From Solen grandis (taxonomy: Eukaryota; Mollusca; Bivalvia; Adapedonta; Solenidae): a stretch of 64,000 nt of DNA. Below, one piece after another: positions 22,816 through 35,295 of the stretch (position 1 is the stretch's first letter; every line of letters starts with the position of its first letter). A model generated the notes under the pieces. It made no database searches and was not told the origin of the DNA. It saw only the letters and a list, made by a program, of their open reading frames with translations. Both the position numbers and the translations under genes were made by a program. The stretch spans positions 50,478,443-50,542,442 of the forward strand of contig CM037777.1 in the NCBI GenBank assembly GCA_021229015.1, read 5' to 3'.

Positions 22816-24079
22816 AGGGATCATTCTAGGAATGAAATCAGTGGGGTCAAAGGGCCAACTGTTGGCAAAAAAGTGGGGACATTCCCAAAAACACAGGGGT
22901 CAATACAAAATGTATCTTAACAAACAGAAAGTGACTTATAAGTGTTCCATGCCTCTTAAATGTCAATCAGTATTGCTACTGTCTTTGAAACATCCATTAA
23001 CTATGAAGAAAACTAAAACTTTGGAACTTCTTTAAATTTTGAACTTATTAAGTCTGTTTAACAACATCATGTTTTGGCTATGACAAACAATCACTATCAT
23101 TAGCCATTAAAAGCCTTCTGTGTTTCTTCTCTTTCCATTATTTAAGGGCACTTTTGAAGTCAAATTTATATACAGCTTCAGAAAATTCAGGTTTCATTTA
23201 CCATTTCATTTATTCAGCTTTCAGTTCACCCACATGATCTCTACTTTCTGCATACCTGGTTAGCATACTTGAACGAAAGTGCATTGATTCTTCTTAGGGA
23301 ATGTTGTTTATTTATTCAGATTTTATTTTGCATATGTACGTCACAATACGGTATACTTTTATCGTTATCGTATTTGAACCAAGAAAACTTTTCAAGCTAA
23401 ATGTTGCTTACTTTCTTGTGATGAACTAACAGTAACTGTATCTGAAGTATCCGTTCAACTATTGGCTCGGGGCCTCTTTTATCAATATTTTCCACTGATT
23501 TATCATCATTTTCATCACTACTTGTCTTTTGTTGCTTTGACCGTAGACGAAAAGCATCTTGCGCTTTCGTTTTTCAGCAAATTATGAATTGAAAAAGAAA
23601 CGCCAATTTTGATTGGTTGTTATAATTATGCTAACATGATGAAAATATCGCTATCACAGCCAATCAGAGATGCTTTAATAAAAGCAATATTTTCCACTGA
23701 TTTATTATCATTTTCATCACTACTTGTCTTTTGTTGCTTTGACCGTAGTCGAAAAGCATCTTGCGCTTTCGTTTTTCAGCCATTTTTGCAAATTATGAAT
23801 TGAAAAAGAAACGCCGATTTTGATTGGTTGTTATAATTATGCTAACATGATGAAAATATCGCTATCACAGCCAATCAGAGATGCTTTAATAAAAGCGGTT
23901 ACAATTTTGATAGTGCACTTGATTATGCGATATTTTATGATCAGAATAAAGTTCCGGTCGTCAAAGCTTTCCTTCTCAACAGACAGTGCGCCCGATTGTC
24001 GCATTACCAGTATTTTTTTTATGCCAAACAATATTTCTATGTGCCAAATACGCAAAGGCGCATTCTAGAATGAACCCTG
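22816..24079 (+). mobile_element. TIR element, copy A (1.26 kb)
   Basis: Left end 'cagggatcattctaggaatg', right end 'cattctagaatgaaccctg': imperfect terminal inverted repeats shared with 25290-25991. The first 120 bp and last 75 bp match that copy in the same orientation. It contains an extra internal 202-bp direct duplication (starts 23484 and 23686). No transposase is visible, so it is non-autonomous. Confidence 0.75.
23484..23887 (+). repeat. 202-bp direct duplication
   Basis: Two copies starting 'aatattttccactgattta' at 23484 and 23686, nearly identical, with an 8-bp 'catttttg' difference. Confidence 0.9.
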
Positions 24080-24097
24080 AATACATCAACTAACTAA

Positions 24098-24352
24098 CTT
24101 GACTAGACTATTTGAGTTTACCTTTGCTTTGACAGTATTTCAGTCATATAGCGACGTCAAGCTAATTACAGGTGGAGGAAGACCCCGAATGCACGGAGGC
24201 ATCCAGGTAGAACCACCGACCTACCGCAAGTCAGCTGGAAGGCTTCCTCACATGAAAATCCGAATGACCCTGCCTGGATTCAAACCAACGCGGTGAGGGG
24301 CTGAGTGAGTGTTAAAGTCAGCGACTTTACCCTCTCGGCCACGGAGGCCCCT
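24098..24352 (-). repeat. tRNA-derived SINE, family 1, with target duplication
   Basis: Full match to 3792-4037. The sequence 'aactaactt' occurs on both sides (before 24101 and at 24354-24362), as expected for a retroposition target-site duplication. Confidence 0.85.
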
Positions 24353-25035
24353 CAACTAACTTAACCATTGCACATTTCAGTATGTTGTCATAAAATTAAA
24401 TCCTTTAAATAAATGTAATTATCACTTTTGTTTGAATAAAACCAATTAGCAATCACTCATATGAATGCTATACTTTACCAGTTTTTAACACTGTGGCAAG
24501 CCAAGCCAAAACTCTACAGGACTGAGAGTGAAGACTTGACAACACTGTTATCCAACTTAAAGAACAGCCTAAAACTAAGGATTGCTAGTCTATCAATATA
24601 TATCCATTCTTATCTTTATCAGTACTAGTCATGTTCTACATGTCTACAAACTTTCAGAATAACATTATTTCAAAAAAAAAATCACTATCAAAGTTGAACA
24701 GTGTTTAACTGGGCATGCATCATTACCAACGAGAACTATCTACTTCTTTAGTTAAACCATTTCAGAGAAGCTCATTTTGAAGTATTCCAGTGTATAGTTA
24801 AAGATCTATATAGAGTTAATTATAAAACTAAGTTTGTGAATTTGAAATATTTTCCAGTGTAATTCATAAAATCTCATTTCATGTGTTCACCAATCTTTGA
24901 TTAAGCTCATGTCATTACCAATGTCAAACATGAGATTGTCCACAAACTTAAATAAGGACAGCCCCTTTTATTCATATTTACCAAACTTAACAATCTTGTT
25001 CAATTATTCAGAAAACCAGTCTGGCAGAGACATAC

Positions 25036-25136
25036 CTGACACAATCCGGGGCGGGCTGACACTGGCTGGTTCCCAACGTATCTGCAGTGAACACCTCCCC
25101 TGTCTCCGTTTCAACATAGAACAGAGCACCACCAGT
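25036..25136 (-). CDS. FAAP100: FAAP100-like gene, 5'-most exon recognised
   Basis: Acceptor TCATTGCAG, donor GTCAG/GTATGT, 101 bp, 33 codons plus two bases. The peptide begins TGGALFYVETETGEVFTAD and ends PDCVR. The T-G-x-x-L-x-Y-V pattern followed by a glycine turn fits the first beta-propeller blade near the N-terminus of FAAP100. About 200 residues expected between this exon and 16086 were not located. The start codon and first exon would lie further right, towards or beyond the assembly gap. FAAP100 acts in the nucleus as part of the FANCB-FANCL-FAAP100 module that activates FANCD2-FANCI ubiquitination. Confidence 0.6.
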
Positions 25137-25289
25137 CTGCAATGACACAAAACAAAGATTAACAAATTTTTTTTATAGCAAACGTTCAGATTTATAATGC
25201 AATTTTGAAACATCCAAGATCCTAGTGGGCACACAATACAACAATAAATATACTTTAAAATTTGGGAGTAACAAGAAGCACCTACGACC

Positions 25290-25991
25290 AGGGTTCATTC
25301 CAGAAATGAAATCAGTGGGGTCAAAGGGCCCACTGCTGGCAAAAAAGTGGGGACATTGCCAAAAACACAGGGGTCAATATAAAATACATAGTTGAACGGA
25401 TACGTCAGATACATTTACTGTTAGTTTGTCACAAGAAAGTAAGCATAGACTTTTCTAAAACACTTAGCTTGAAAAGTTTTCTTGGTTCAGATACGATAAC
25501 GATAAAAGTATAATGCATTGTGACATATGCAAAATAAAAACTGAATAAACAAAATTCCCTAAGAAGGATCAATGCACTTTCGTTCAAGTGTGCTAACCAG
25601 GTATGCAGAAAGTAGAGATCATGTGGGTGGACTAAAAGCTGAATAAATGAAACCTGAATTTTCTGCAGCCATATATAAATTGGACATCAAAAGTGCCCTT
25701 AAATACTGGAAAGAGAAGAAACACAGAATGCTTTTAATGACTTATGATAGTGATTGTTTGTCATAACCACAAAACATGATGTTGTTTAACAGTCTTAAAA
25801 AATTCAAAAATTTAAAAAAGTTCCAAAGTTTTAGTTTTCTTCATAGTTAATGGATGTTTCAAAGACACTAGCAATACAGATTGACATTTAAGAGGCACGC
25901 ATCCCAATCGGCACATTACCGGTATTTTCTTTGCGCCAAACAATATTTCTATCCGCCAAATACGCAAAGGCGCATTCTAGAATGAACCCTG
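25290..25991 (+). mobile_element. TIR element, copy B (0.7 kb)
   Basis: Ends 'agggttcattccagaaatg' and 'cattctagaatgaaccctg'. Its inner segment (about 25385-25895) is the reverse complement of the inner segment of copy A (about 22930-23465), although the ends are in the same orientation. Confidence 0.75.
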
Positions 25992-26200
25992 TACGACTGA
26001 ATATTGATTCAAGGTTGCAATGACAATGTTGAACTATAGTTAATGTCAACGTTGTTCCAGCATCAATAGAGCTGTTGCAGCAACACTAAAGCAACCTCTG
26101 TCCTTTAAGGAAAAAAGATACTACCAACATCTTTCAAACCCAACATATCTCCATATGATGCTCCCATTGCGAAATTGTAACAGGCATATAAGGATTAAAA

Positions 26201-26300
26201 NNNNNNNNNNNNNNNNNNNNNNNNNNNNNNNNNNNNNNNNNNNNNNNNNNNNNNNNNNNNNNNNNNNNNNNNNNNNNNNNNNNNNNNNNNNNNNNNNNNN
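26201..26300. other. assembly gap (100 N)
   Basis: Exactly 100 N, the usual placeholder for a scaffold join of unknown size. It separates the FAAP100-like region from the histone contig. Confidence 0.99.
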
Positions 26301-26871
26301 ATGTGACGAAATAGAAGAGTATAATGTTCATGTAATTATTTACTATAAGATTATATGTTGCCGATGGAATTGATTTCTTCATCATATGTGTACGCTTGGG
26401 TTGGTTTTGACGGCTCTGATGGTGTGGTAATGTGTTTTTGAGTGACGTCTGAGAAGAGTGTTGGGTGTAATATGTGTTGCTGGCCTTAAAGTTCGAGCAT
26501 GTTATGTGGAAGTGGACGTTGTACATCATCACACATGCCTGTCGGTCTGCTTCGTGATAAGAGATCTTGACCTGTAAGCTGATATGGCTGTTTAAGGAAG
26601 GAAAATTGGATGTGCACAAACACACCTAAATGCATTTTGATAAGTTCAGTTCCGTGGAGAAGAGAGTGAGAGGAACACATACATATATACAGACTGAAAG
26701 ACCATTGGACGGAATGTTTTCCCTCTCTATCTCTCTCCCTCTCTCCTAACTGATTTTATTTTCTGAATCATTTAGGTGTATGTGTAATAGGAAATCGTTG
26801 TGTAAAAACGGGAAAGTACATGTACGGAATTCTGAAAAAAACACACTAGCTATGATGTTACGAAATACATT

Positions 26872-26938
<67 letters not shown>

Positions 26939-27164
26939 TCATCATTTTAAGTAGGATGAGCAGCAGCGATAGTTGCAACAAGTAATTGCGGAAGCCGTAT
27001 GATTAGATAATATTATTTGTAAATGTTTCTTTCCCGTAATGTGTGTATGCTATTTTGTGGTGTGTTAAAAATCAGTAATATAAAGGAATAGGTATTTGTG
27101 GAAAAAAAATGTGTGTATTCGAAATGACAATTTTGTGAAGAGATTCCCTTCGGGAAGATATAGT
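26301..27164. other. H1-H2A intergenic spacer, unit 1
   Basis: Matches 32150-32984 almost base for base, apart from an approximately 30-bp indel near 27040 and different AAGT repeat lengths. Carries a (AAGT)n run at 26875-26938. Starts inside the region that lies upstream of H1 in the next unit, so a preceding H1 is missing at the gap. Confidence 0.9.
27144..27156 (-). promoter_or_regulatory. H2A downstream element, hairpin type
   Basis: On the transcript strand TTCCCGAAGGGAA, an inverted repeat about 8 nt past the stem-loop. It occupies the position where the other histone genes have CGAAARG. Identical in unit 2 (32964-32976). Role in U7-dependent processing is inferred. Confidence 0.45.
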
Positions 27165-27180
27165 GGCCCTAAAAAGGGCC
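27165..27180 (-). terminator. histone 3' stem-loop, H2A-1
   Basis: Transcript strand GGCCCTTTTTAGGGCC, a 6-bp stem with a 4-nt U-rich loop, the metazoan SLBP-binding processing signal. It lies 33 nt after the H2A stop codon. Confidence 0.97.
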
Positions 27181-27213
27181 GTTTGATGGTACTCGAATGA
27201 GTATTCAAGGCAT

Positions 27214-28150
<937 letters not shown>

Positions 28151-28162
28151 CAATTGAAAGAA

Positions 28163-28180
28163 AGATCTTTTCGAAAGATT
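28163..28180 (-). promoter_or_regulatory. H2B-1 histone downstream element
   Basis: Transcript strand AATCTTTCGAAAAGATC, containing CGAAAAGA about 12 nt past the stem-loop. Purine-rich and suited to pairing with the U7 snRNA 5' end. Absent from the intact H2B copy in unit 2. Confidence 0.6.
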
Positions 28181-28185
28181 TGAGT

Positions 28186-28201
28186 GGCCCTAAAAAGGGC
28201 C
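28186..28201 (-). terminator. histone 3' stem-loop, H2B-1
   Basis: GGCCCTTTTTAGGGCC on the transcript strand, 32 nt after the stop codon. Confidence 0.97.
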
Positions 28202-28233
28202 GTTGTTTTTTTTAGCAGTAGATCGTAGTGAAT

Positions 28234-28608
28234 TTACTTGCTGCTGGTGTACTTGGTGACGGCCTTGGTACCCTCACTGACAGCGTGCTTGGCCAACTCA
28301 CCAGGCAGAAGGAGACGGACAGCGGTCTGAATCTCTCTGCTGGTAATGGTGGATCGCTTGTTGTAGTGGGCGAGGCGGGAGGCTTCAGCAGCGATTCTCT
28401 CGAAGATGTCGTTGACAAAGCTGTTCATGATGGACATAGCTTTGCTGGACACTCCGGTGTCGGGGTGAACCTGCTTCAGGACTTTGTAGATGTAGATGGA
28501 GTAGGATTCCCTCCTCCTCCTTTTCCTCTTCTTGTCGGTAGACCGTGCGGCCTTTGCCTTAGTGGCGGCCTTCTTCGAACCTTTGCTTGCAACACCCTTG
28601 GCTGGCAT
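28234..28608 (-). CDS. H2B: histone H2B, unit 1
   Basis: 124-residue intronless H2B. N-terminal tail [19 protein letters not shown], basic [20 protein letters not shown], then the histone fold ([20 protein letters not shown] and on) and the invariant C-terminus ending TKYTSSK with the ubiquitinated lysine context AVTKY. An in-frame ATG ten codons upstream ([10 protein letters not shown]) is rejected because family members start MP[PA]K and the next unit preserves the same context. Dimerises with H2A. Confidence 0.99.
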   Translation of the reverse strand: MPAKGVASKGSKKAATKAKAARSTDKKRKRRRRESYSIYIYKVLKQVHPDTGVSSKAMSIMNSFVNDIFERIAAEASRLAHYNKRSTITSREIQTAVRLLLPGELAKHAVSEGTKAVTKYTSSK

Positions 28609-28651
28609 GATGAATTCTGGATAGAATGTAGTGAACAACAGCTTTTTTTAG

Positions 28652-28752
28652 GCTTTATATGAGAACAGTATCTGAGAAACGGATTGACCTATTTAGAAAA
28701 GTTTGATATAGCGTTTCTCATTGGTTGTCATTTTGTGCTTCGCGCCGATTGG
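28652..28752 (-). promoter_or_regulatory. H2B-1 promoter
   Basis: TATA box CATATAAAG at 28653-28661, shared AAACGGATTGA motif (28677-28687, plus reading) and two CCAAT boxes in gene orientation (complements at 28720 and 28748). Confidence 0.75.
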
Positions 28753-28759
28753 CTGAGCG

Positions 28760-29185
28760 GTTTTGTGATATGTAGCTAGAAAATGTCTTTTTTTTTACGT
28801 TTTTAGGCTGAATTATTTCCACGATTGAATATGGATATTTCTATGAAACATTCTGAAATCAATTAAAAATGTGTAATAGGTAAAAGAAAAACAAAATTCT
28901 AATATATTCCTAAATGTTATGACGTTATATTGCCTTGGAGAATACGATAAAAATGGTACAGGAAAAGTATTCTATTTACAGTTGGAAGTACACATTTATT
29001 TGGTATGAATGTATATATTTTATTAGAATCATTTCTGTGTTTGTTTGTAATATAAATAAATAAATAAATAAATAAACAAATAAACAGCAGTATTGTAATC
29101 CGTTTTTACTTTCTGAATATTTGATGGGGTCGCATATGTTCGAGAGTACTAAAAGTTTATAGGGAAATGTAGACAATTGAAGATA
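28760..29185. other. H2B-H4 intergenic spacer
   Basis: AT-rich, with an (AAAT)n run at 29055-29085. Repeated at 38492-38945, with a longer AAAT run there. No gene. Confidence 0.8.
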
Positions 29186-29208
29186 TATCTCTTTCGAGGT
29201 TTTTGTGT

Positions 29209-29224
29209 GGCCCTAAAAAGGGCC
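29209..29224 (-). terminator. histone 3' stem-loop, H4
   Basis: GGCCCTTTTTAGGGCC, followed on the transcript by CTCGAAAGAGA (complement near 29189-29199), a U7-type downstream element. Confidence 0.97.
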
Positions 29225-29250
29225 GTTTTGTTTGCAGTAAGCAAATGCGC

Positions 29251-29571
<321 letters not shown>

Positions 29572-29604
29572 TCAGATGAGAATGTTTTCCTGTGGTCCAC
29601 TTTG

Positions 29605-29700
29605 TATTCATATACTAGAGTAGCTCCTACTTTCGACCTTGACATTGACCTACAACCATAGTCTACCAAAAGAACGAGAAAAGTTTAAAGTGGGTCAGGT
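29605..29700 (-). promoter_or_regulatory. H4 promoter
   Basis: TATA-like AGTATATGAA at 29608-29617. Two 'gacctt/gacct' blocks at 29636-29652 give AGGTC on the gene strand. The AAACGGATTGA motif of H2A, H2B and H3 is absent. Confidence 0.55.
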
Positions 29701-29719
29701 CAGTATGTCAATGTCGTTT

Positions 29720-30230
29720 CTTTGTCAAACTAACAACGTAGCGCGCGGACTCGAAAGAAATGCTTCCCCCCATTTTAGCCGACTACCGATTTAGTGTGAA
29801 ATTTGTGAATATGTCGATGTTCATGGTCATGTAATGGTAAAAGTACAAGAAGGAAATGGTTGAAACTGTGTGTGATTATAGGTCATATTTCATGGTAAAG
29901 ATTCTATGGATGTTTATTATTGTTATATTCCTTATTATTATTTAAACGGGCGTTTGAATACGTTGAAAAAGTAATTTCCTAAGAAAAACTTAAACAGTGA
30001 AATGTTATAGACTGAAGGACTTATTGTTAGTTGATGGGCACGTCTGCCTTTCTCAAGCCTTTGATGTGAATAACAGGCAAAATTAATATTAATACATTCG
30101 AAATAAGTATAATTTATAATTTAATTTTACATTTTATGTAGATTTATGAATAATGTGTAATAGTATGTTATCGTATAATGTGTATATGTATGCAGGGCCA
30201 ACTGAAATGGTTGCGGGTTCGAACAATTGT
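29720..30230. other. H4-H3 intergenic spacer
   Basis: AT-rich spacer, longest in the quintet. No repeat or gene recognised. Confidence 0.75.
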
Positions 30231-30259
30231 GAGAGATATGTCTTTTCGGTTTATTTTGT

Positions 30260-30275
30260 GGCCCTAAAAAGGGCC
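30260..30275 (-). terminator. histone 3' stem-loop, H3
   Basis: GGCCCTTTTTAGGGCC, followed on the transcript by ACCGAAAAGACA, a U7-type downstream element. Confidence 0.97.
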
Positions 30276-30305
30276 GTTATATAGTGGTAAAGCCAAGTGA
30301 ATGAC

Positions 30306-30725
<420 letters not shown>

Positions 30726-30750
30726 CTATACTGGATCTGTGTTTCTCCAA

Positions 30751-30930
30751 CGCATATATCGTGCTGACTTGGTCTCAGAAAGGGGGGAAATTTTGATATA
30801 AGCATTCTCATTGGTCGCGGTTAGATATAAAGCTTGTCATTGGGCACCAGAAAAATGTTCGAGCTAAAACGCGAAAACGGATTGAAAATTAGCCAATCAT
30901 CGCCTGCCTTTGTAAGCCGTCTCAGCCAAT
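30751..30930 (-). promoter_or_regulatory. H3 promoter
   Basis: TATA box GATATATGCG at 30751-30760. CCAAT boxes in gene orientation (complements at 30810 and 30839). The AAACGGATTGA motif is at 30875-30885, about 115 bp above the TATA box. Further inverted CCAAT motifs lie at 30892 and 30926. Confidence 0.7.
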
Positions 30931-30939
30931 CAGCAACAT

Positions 30940-31315
30940 CGTGTTATCTGTCAGTTCGGTTTGCAGATATTATCCCTTAAAATATTACGGTGTTGTAGTT
31001 TATGTGGAAAGCTTAGTTATATGTGATGTCGATACATTTTAGGCCTTTATAGGATTTTATAATATATATAAAAAAATGTCTACAATAAATTTATATATTT
31101 GGAGTTATGTAAGTATATGTATTCTCGCGAATTCGCTTGCTTTGAATGTACGTGAATAATAGAGTATTGATGTATGTATGTATGTATGTATGTATGTATG
31201 TATGTATGTATGATTTGAAGGTATATATTTTGATAAGATATTTAATTGTGTATAAACAATAAAGTGAGCAAATAAAGTAAGTAGATAACTAATTTCATCG
31301 ACGACAACTGTGACA
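30940..31315. other. H3-H1 intergenic spacer
   Basis: AT-rich, with a (ATGT)n run at 31170-31213. No gene. Confidence 0.8.
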
Positions 31316-31342
31316 GGTTTGAGCCTTTCGAGGTAAGTGAAT

Positions 31343-31358
31343 GGTCCTGAAAAGGACC
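31343..31358 (-). terminator. histone 3' stem-loop, H1 variant
   Basis: Transcript strand GGTCCTTTTCAGGACC. One stem pair differs from the core-histone version (T-A in place of C-G, changed on both sides) and the loop is UUUC. Followed by CTCGAAAGGC downstream. It is 36 nt after the stop codon. Confidence 0.96.
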
Positions 31359-31393
31359 TTTGTAGGTATGAAACCGTTCGACAGAGAAACGAT

Positions 31394-31963
31394 TTACTTC
31401 TTAGCCGCCGCCTTCTTGGGTGTCTTAGCCTTCTTTGCGGGCTTGGCTGCCTTAGCCTTCTTTGGAGACTTTGTCGCCTTCTTTGCTGGCTTGGCTGCTG
31501 CTTTCTTTGGTGTTTTTGGCTTCTTAGCTTTAGTAGCCTTCTTCACCGGGGTCTTCTTGGCGGCCTTCTTAGCTGCTGGCTTCTTAGCTGTCTTCTTTGG
31601 TGTCTTAGCCTTCTTTGCTGGCTTGGCTGCCTTGGGCTTCTTTGCCTTCTTGACGGTCTTCTTCACCTCGCCCAATTTGAAAGAGCCGGATGCACCGGTT
31701 CCCTTGGACTGCTTAAGGGCACCACTCTTGGTTCCTGCCTTAAGAGCCAACTTCAGGTGGGCGTTGACGGCGGTATTATTGTCTCCGACCTTGTAGTTAG
31801 CCTGGATGTACTTCAGGATAGCCTGGCGAGAAGATCCACCCCTCTCCTTGAGGGTGCCCAATGCAGCAGCGATCATTTCGCTGTACTTTGGATGGGAAGC
31901 GGGCTTCTTAGGCTTGGAAGCCTTCTTAGCTTTCGCTGGAGCTGGTGCTGCGACGTCGGCCAT
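31394..31963 (-). CDS. H1: linker histone H1
   Basis: 189 residues, intronless. Short alanine/lysine-rich N-terminus (MADVAAPAPAKAKKASKPKK). Winged-helix globular domain at about 23-98, from SHPKYSEMIAAALGTLKERG to GTGASGSFKLG. Lysine/alanine/proline tail with repeated AKKAKTPKK-type and one KSPKK phosphorylation motif. The in-frame upstream ATG (11 codons earlier) is rejected because H1 proteins start MA/MS and that segment has unrelated composition. Binds linker DNA at the nucleosome dyad. Large plus-strand frames across it are reflections of the AAG-rich tail. Confidence 0.98.
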   Translation of the reverse strand: MADVAAPAPAKAKKASKPKKPASHPKYSEMIAAALGTLKERGGSSRQAILKYIQANYKVGDNNTAVNAHLKLALKAGTKSGALKQSKGTGASGSFKLGEVKKTVKKAKKPKAAKPAKKAKTPKKTAKKPAAKKAAKKTPVKKATKAKKPKTPKKAAAKPAKKATKSPKKAKAAKPAKKAKTPKKAAAKK

Positions 31964-32011
31964 GTTGATGAAAATTTCTTGTAAAGAATGAAGCAAAACA
32001 GTGAAACACTA

Positions 32012-32118
32012 CAATATATGCAAAAGTAGGGCTCCGTGTAGCTGCGCGGACTCAACAGAGGCATTCGATGCGCGGACCGTTAGGAGAACATGCACGGCGA
32101 TGTGAAAAAAGTGTGTTT
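32012..32118 (-). promoter_or_regulatory. H1 promoter with H1 box
   Basis: TATA box CATATATTG at 32013-32020. The canonical H1-specific box AAACACA (complement at 32112-32118) lies about 95 bp above it, the usual spacing for H1 genes. Confidence 0.8.
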
Positions 32119-32149
32119 CTGTAGAAGAGAACATCGGCTATTTTTTGTC

Positions 32150-32720
32150 ATGTGACGAAATAGAAGAGTATAATGTTCATGTAATTATTTACTATAAGAT
32201 TATATGTTGCCGATGGAATTGATTTCTTTATCATATGTGTACGCTTGGGTTGGTTTTGACGGCTCTGATGGTGTGGTAATGTGTTTTTGAGTGACGTCTG
32301 AGAAGAGTGTTGGGTGTAATATGTGTTGCTGGCCTTAAAGTTCGAGCATGTTATGTGGAAGAGGACGTTGTACATCATCACACATGCCTGTCGGTCTGCT
32401 TCGTGATAAGAGATCTTGACCTGTAAGCTGATATGGCTGTTTAAGGAAGGAAAATTGGATGTGCACAAACACACCTAAATGCATTTTGATAAGTTCAGTT
32501 CCGTGGAGAAGAGAGTGAGAGGAACACATACATATATACAGACTGAAAGACCATTGGACGGAATGTTTTCCCTCTCTATCTCTCTCCCTCTCTCCTAACT
32601 GATTTTATTTTCTGAATCATTTAGGTGTATGTGTAATAGGAAATCGTTGTGTAAAAACGGGAAAGTACATGTACGGAATTCTGAAAAAAACACACTAGCT
32701 ATGATGTTACGAAATACATT

Positions 32721-32766
<46 letters not shown>

Positions 32767-32984
32767 GTAAGTAAGTAAGTAAGTAATCATCATTTTAAGT
32801 AGGATGAGCAGCAGCGATAGTTGCAACAAGTAATTGCGGAAGCCGTATGATTAGATAATATTATTTGTAAATGTTTCTTTCCCGTAATGTGTAATAGGTA
32901 AAGGAATAGGTATTTGTGAAAAAAAAAAATGTGTGTATTCGAAATGACAATTTTGTGAAGAGATTCCCTTCGGGAAGATATAGT
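32150..32984. other. H1-H2A intergenic spacer, unit 2
   Basis: Repeat of 26301-27164. (AAGT)n at 32720-32785 with one interrupted unit. The 108-codon minus frame here is not conserved in function and is spacer. Confidence 0.9.
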
Positions 32985-33000
32985 GGCCCTAAAAAGGGCC
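32985..33000 (-). terminator. histone 3' stem-loop, H2A-2
   Basis: Identical to the H2A-1 stem-loop, with the same downstream TTCCCGAAGGGAA. Confidence 0.97.
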
Positions 33001-33033
33001 GTTTGATGGTACTCGAATGAGTATTCAAGGCAT

Positions 33034-33591
<558 letters not shown>

Positions 33592-33991
33592 CTACTATAC
33601 GCATGTTCGGCTTGTATTGAGTTAGAAGAAATTCGCTGTCTTTTTCCTAAGTTTGGATTGACGATATTTTTATTGTTATTTGCTGGTTGTATGTCATAAT
33701 CTTCTGTTGGTAAGTATGTTATGTCTTAATGCGAAATAAGTATGTATTTTTTGATCTAGTCATTTGTGTGTTTATGAAATGATTTGAGAAAACGGGTATT
33801 TGTGTAGTACTGAAACTGGGCTTTAATACGTATGAAATGTTTTGGAAATATCAAAATTTATTTGAATATTAAGAAATATTTATGGACGTTATTTGACGAT
33901 ATAAATAATAAGTAAAATAAATTAATTAAATTATTTGTCTTTGTTTGTTTGTTTGACAATTGAAAGAAAGATCTTTTCGAAAGATTTGAGT

Positions 33992-34007
33992 GGCCCTAAA
34001 AAGGGCC
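33992..34007 (-). terminator. orphan histone 3' stem-loop (H2B fragment)
   Basis: GGCCCTTTTTAGGGCC with the normal downstream CGAAAAGA element still attached (33966-33983), but no complete gene upstream. Confidence 0.95.
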
Positions 34008-34039
34008 GTTGTTTTTTTTAGCAGTAGATCGTAGTGAAT

Positions 34040-34247
<208 letters not shown>

Positions 34248-34689
34248 CTGTTATGACGAAGTCTTTAAGTAAAGTGCGCTCTTTGTCGTGTGAGCTATCT
34301 TATTGGAATTCTGATGAACGAATTTCTACCCCGCAGGTAGGTTGCTGATTCAATTTCTACCTTGGGCCCCCCTTCAATTCCTTTGCATTTTCTGAGTTTT
34401 ATTGTCATTGGTGTCATACTTATACAAAAGTACAAACAATTAGTGTCGTCTAGATGTCGTTTTTAAAGTGGCAGAAGAATGTCCCATTCTTTTGAGAAGT
34501 ATTAGTCTTATGGTGATGAATTGATTAATTAGAAAATCGAGTTATTGTTTCTTATTAAGCGTGTCGTGAAAAGTATTCAAATATAGTTGTAGCTTTTTGC
34601 GCTTGTTGAGGTCGCATATTATCTTAGTTATTTAATTATATAAAAGAAATTATGTAGGAGGGCCATAAGTCGGCGAGAAATGTCTTTAC

Positions 34690-34793
34690 CTAAGGCTTTT
34701 CCAGGTGTTAGAGATGGACGGGTCTTTGCTATGATCTGGAGAATGCAAAAGCACGAGTTCTGCTCGACATAGACGGAATGGAAGTCCTTCAAG
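34690..34793 (-). CDS. exon-like island in the insertion (best case)
   Basis: 104 bp between acceptor AAATTCAG and donor TTAG/GTAAAG, open for 34 codons reading LEGLPFRLCRAELVLLHSPD and then HSKDPSISNTWKSL. Near-balanced composition in an AT-rich background. I do not recognise the family. Consensus splice sites at both ends make this the most convincing coding piece of the insert. Confidence 0.4.
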
Positions 34794-34894
34794 CTGAATT
34801 TAACTGTTTATTTACAAAGAGAGTATGTATTGTTTATAGTATGATTATCGTGTGAGTTCTGCTGCCAGACTTAGGTGTGTTGCTTAGTAGATGG

Positions 34895-34990
34895 TCAGAT
34901 CTCGATGTAGGGTTTGTTATGAAAAGTCTTCAAGTCGGCTAACGAAGTTGAATCATCTCGCCTGAGCCTCAAGACTCTTACTTCGTTCAA
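34895..34990 (-). CDS. exon-like island in the insertion
   Basis: After an ACGTAG acceptor, 31 codons reading LNEVRVLRLRRDDSTSLADL and then KTFHNKPYIEI before a TGA. No clear donor, so the 3' border is unknown. Family not recognised. Confidence 0.3.
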   Translation of the reverse strand: MNEVRVLRLRRDDSTSLADLKTFHNKPYIEI

Positions 34991-35295
34991 CTACGTTTGT
35001 TTTGAGCTGTATTAGACATTGCTTTGTTAATAATCTATTTATGTTGAAGTAAGCCGAATGTGCTGTGAAGGTTGATGTTGTGAGTAGTTATTGTTGTATT
35101 GAAAATTTATGCATAATATAATCACACTGACTTTCGATATTAGTGTAGTTAAACGTGACAACATTTTGGCTTGTGTCTTGCTTTGGTGTTATTGAATTCG
35201 CTCTTTTGTGCTGCGTTGTTTTTTTTGTTAGTATTCTTTTGGCTTTTGTTTATGTTTCTAGTTGTTTTGCCTTAGTTTCTGATTGAAGCTTGACG

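Noticed and set aside
26134..26625. 163-codon minus-strand ORF
   Set aside because: Spans the 100-N gap and histone spacer; the translated N run joins unrelated sequence.
31337..31984. 215- and 151-codon plus-strand ORFs over H1
   Set aside because: Antisense reflections of the lysine/alanine-rich H1 tail.
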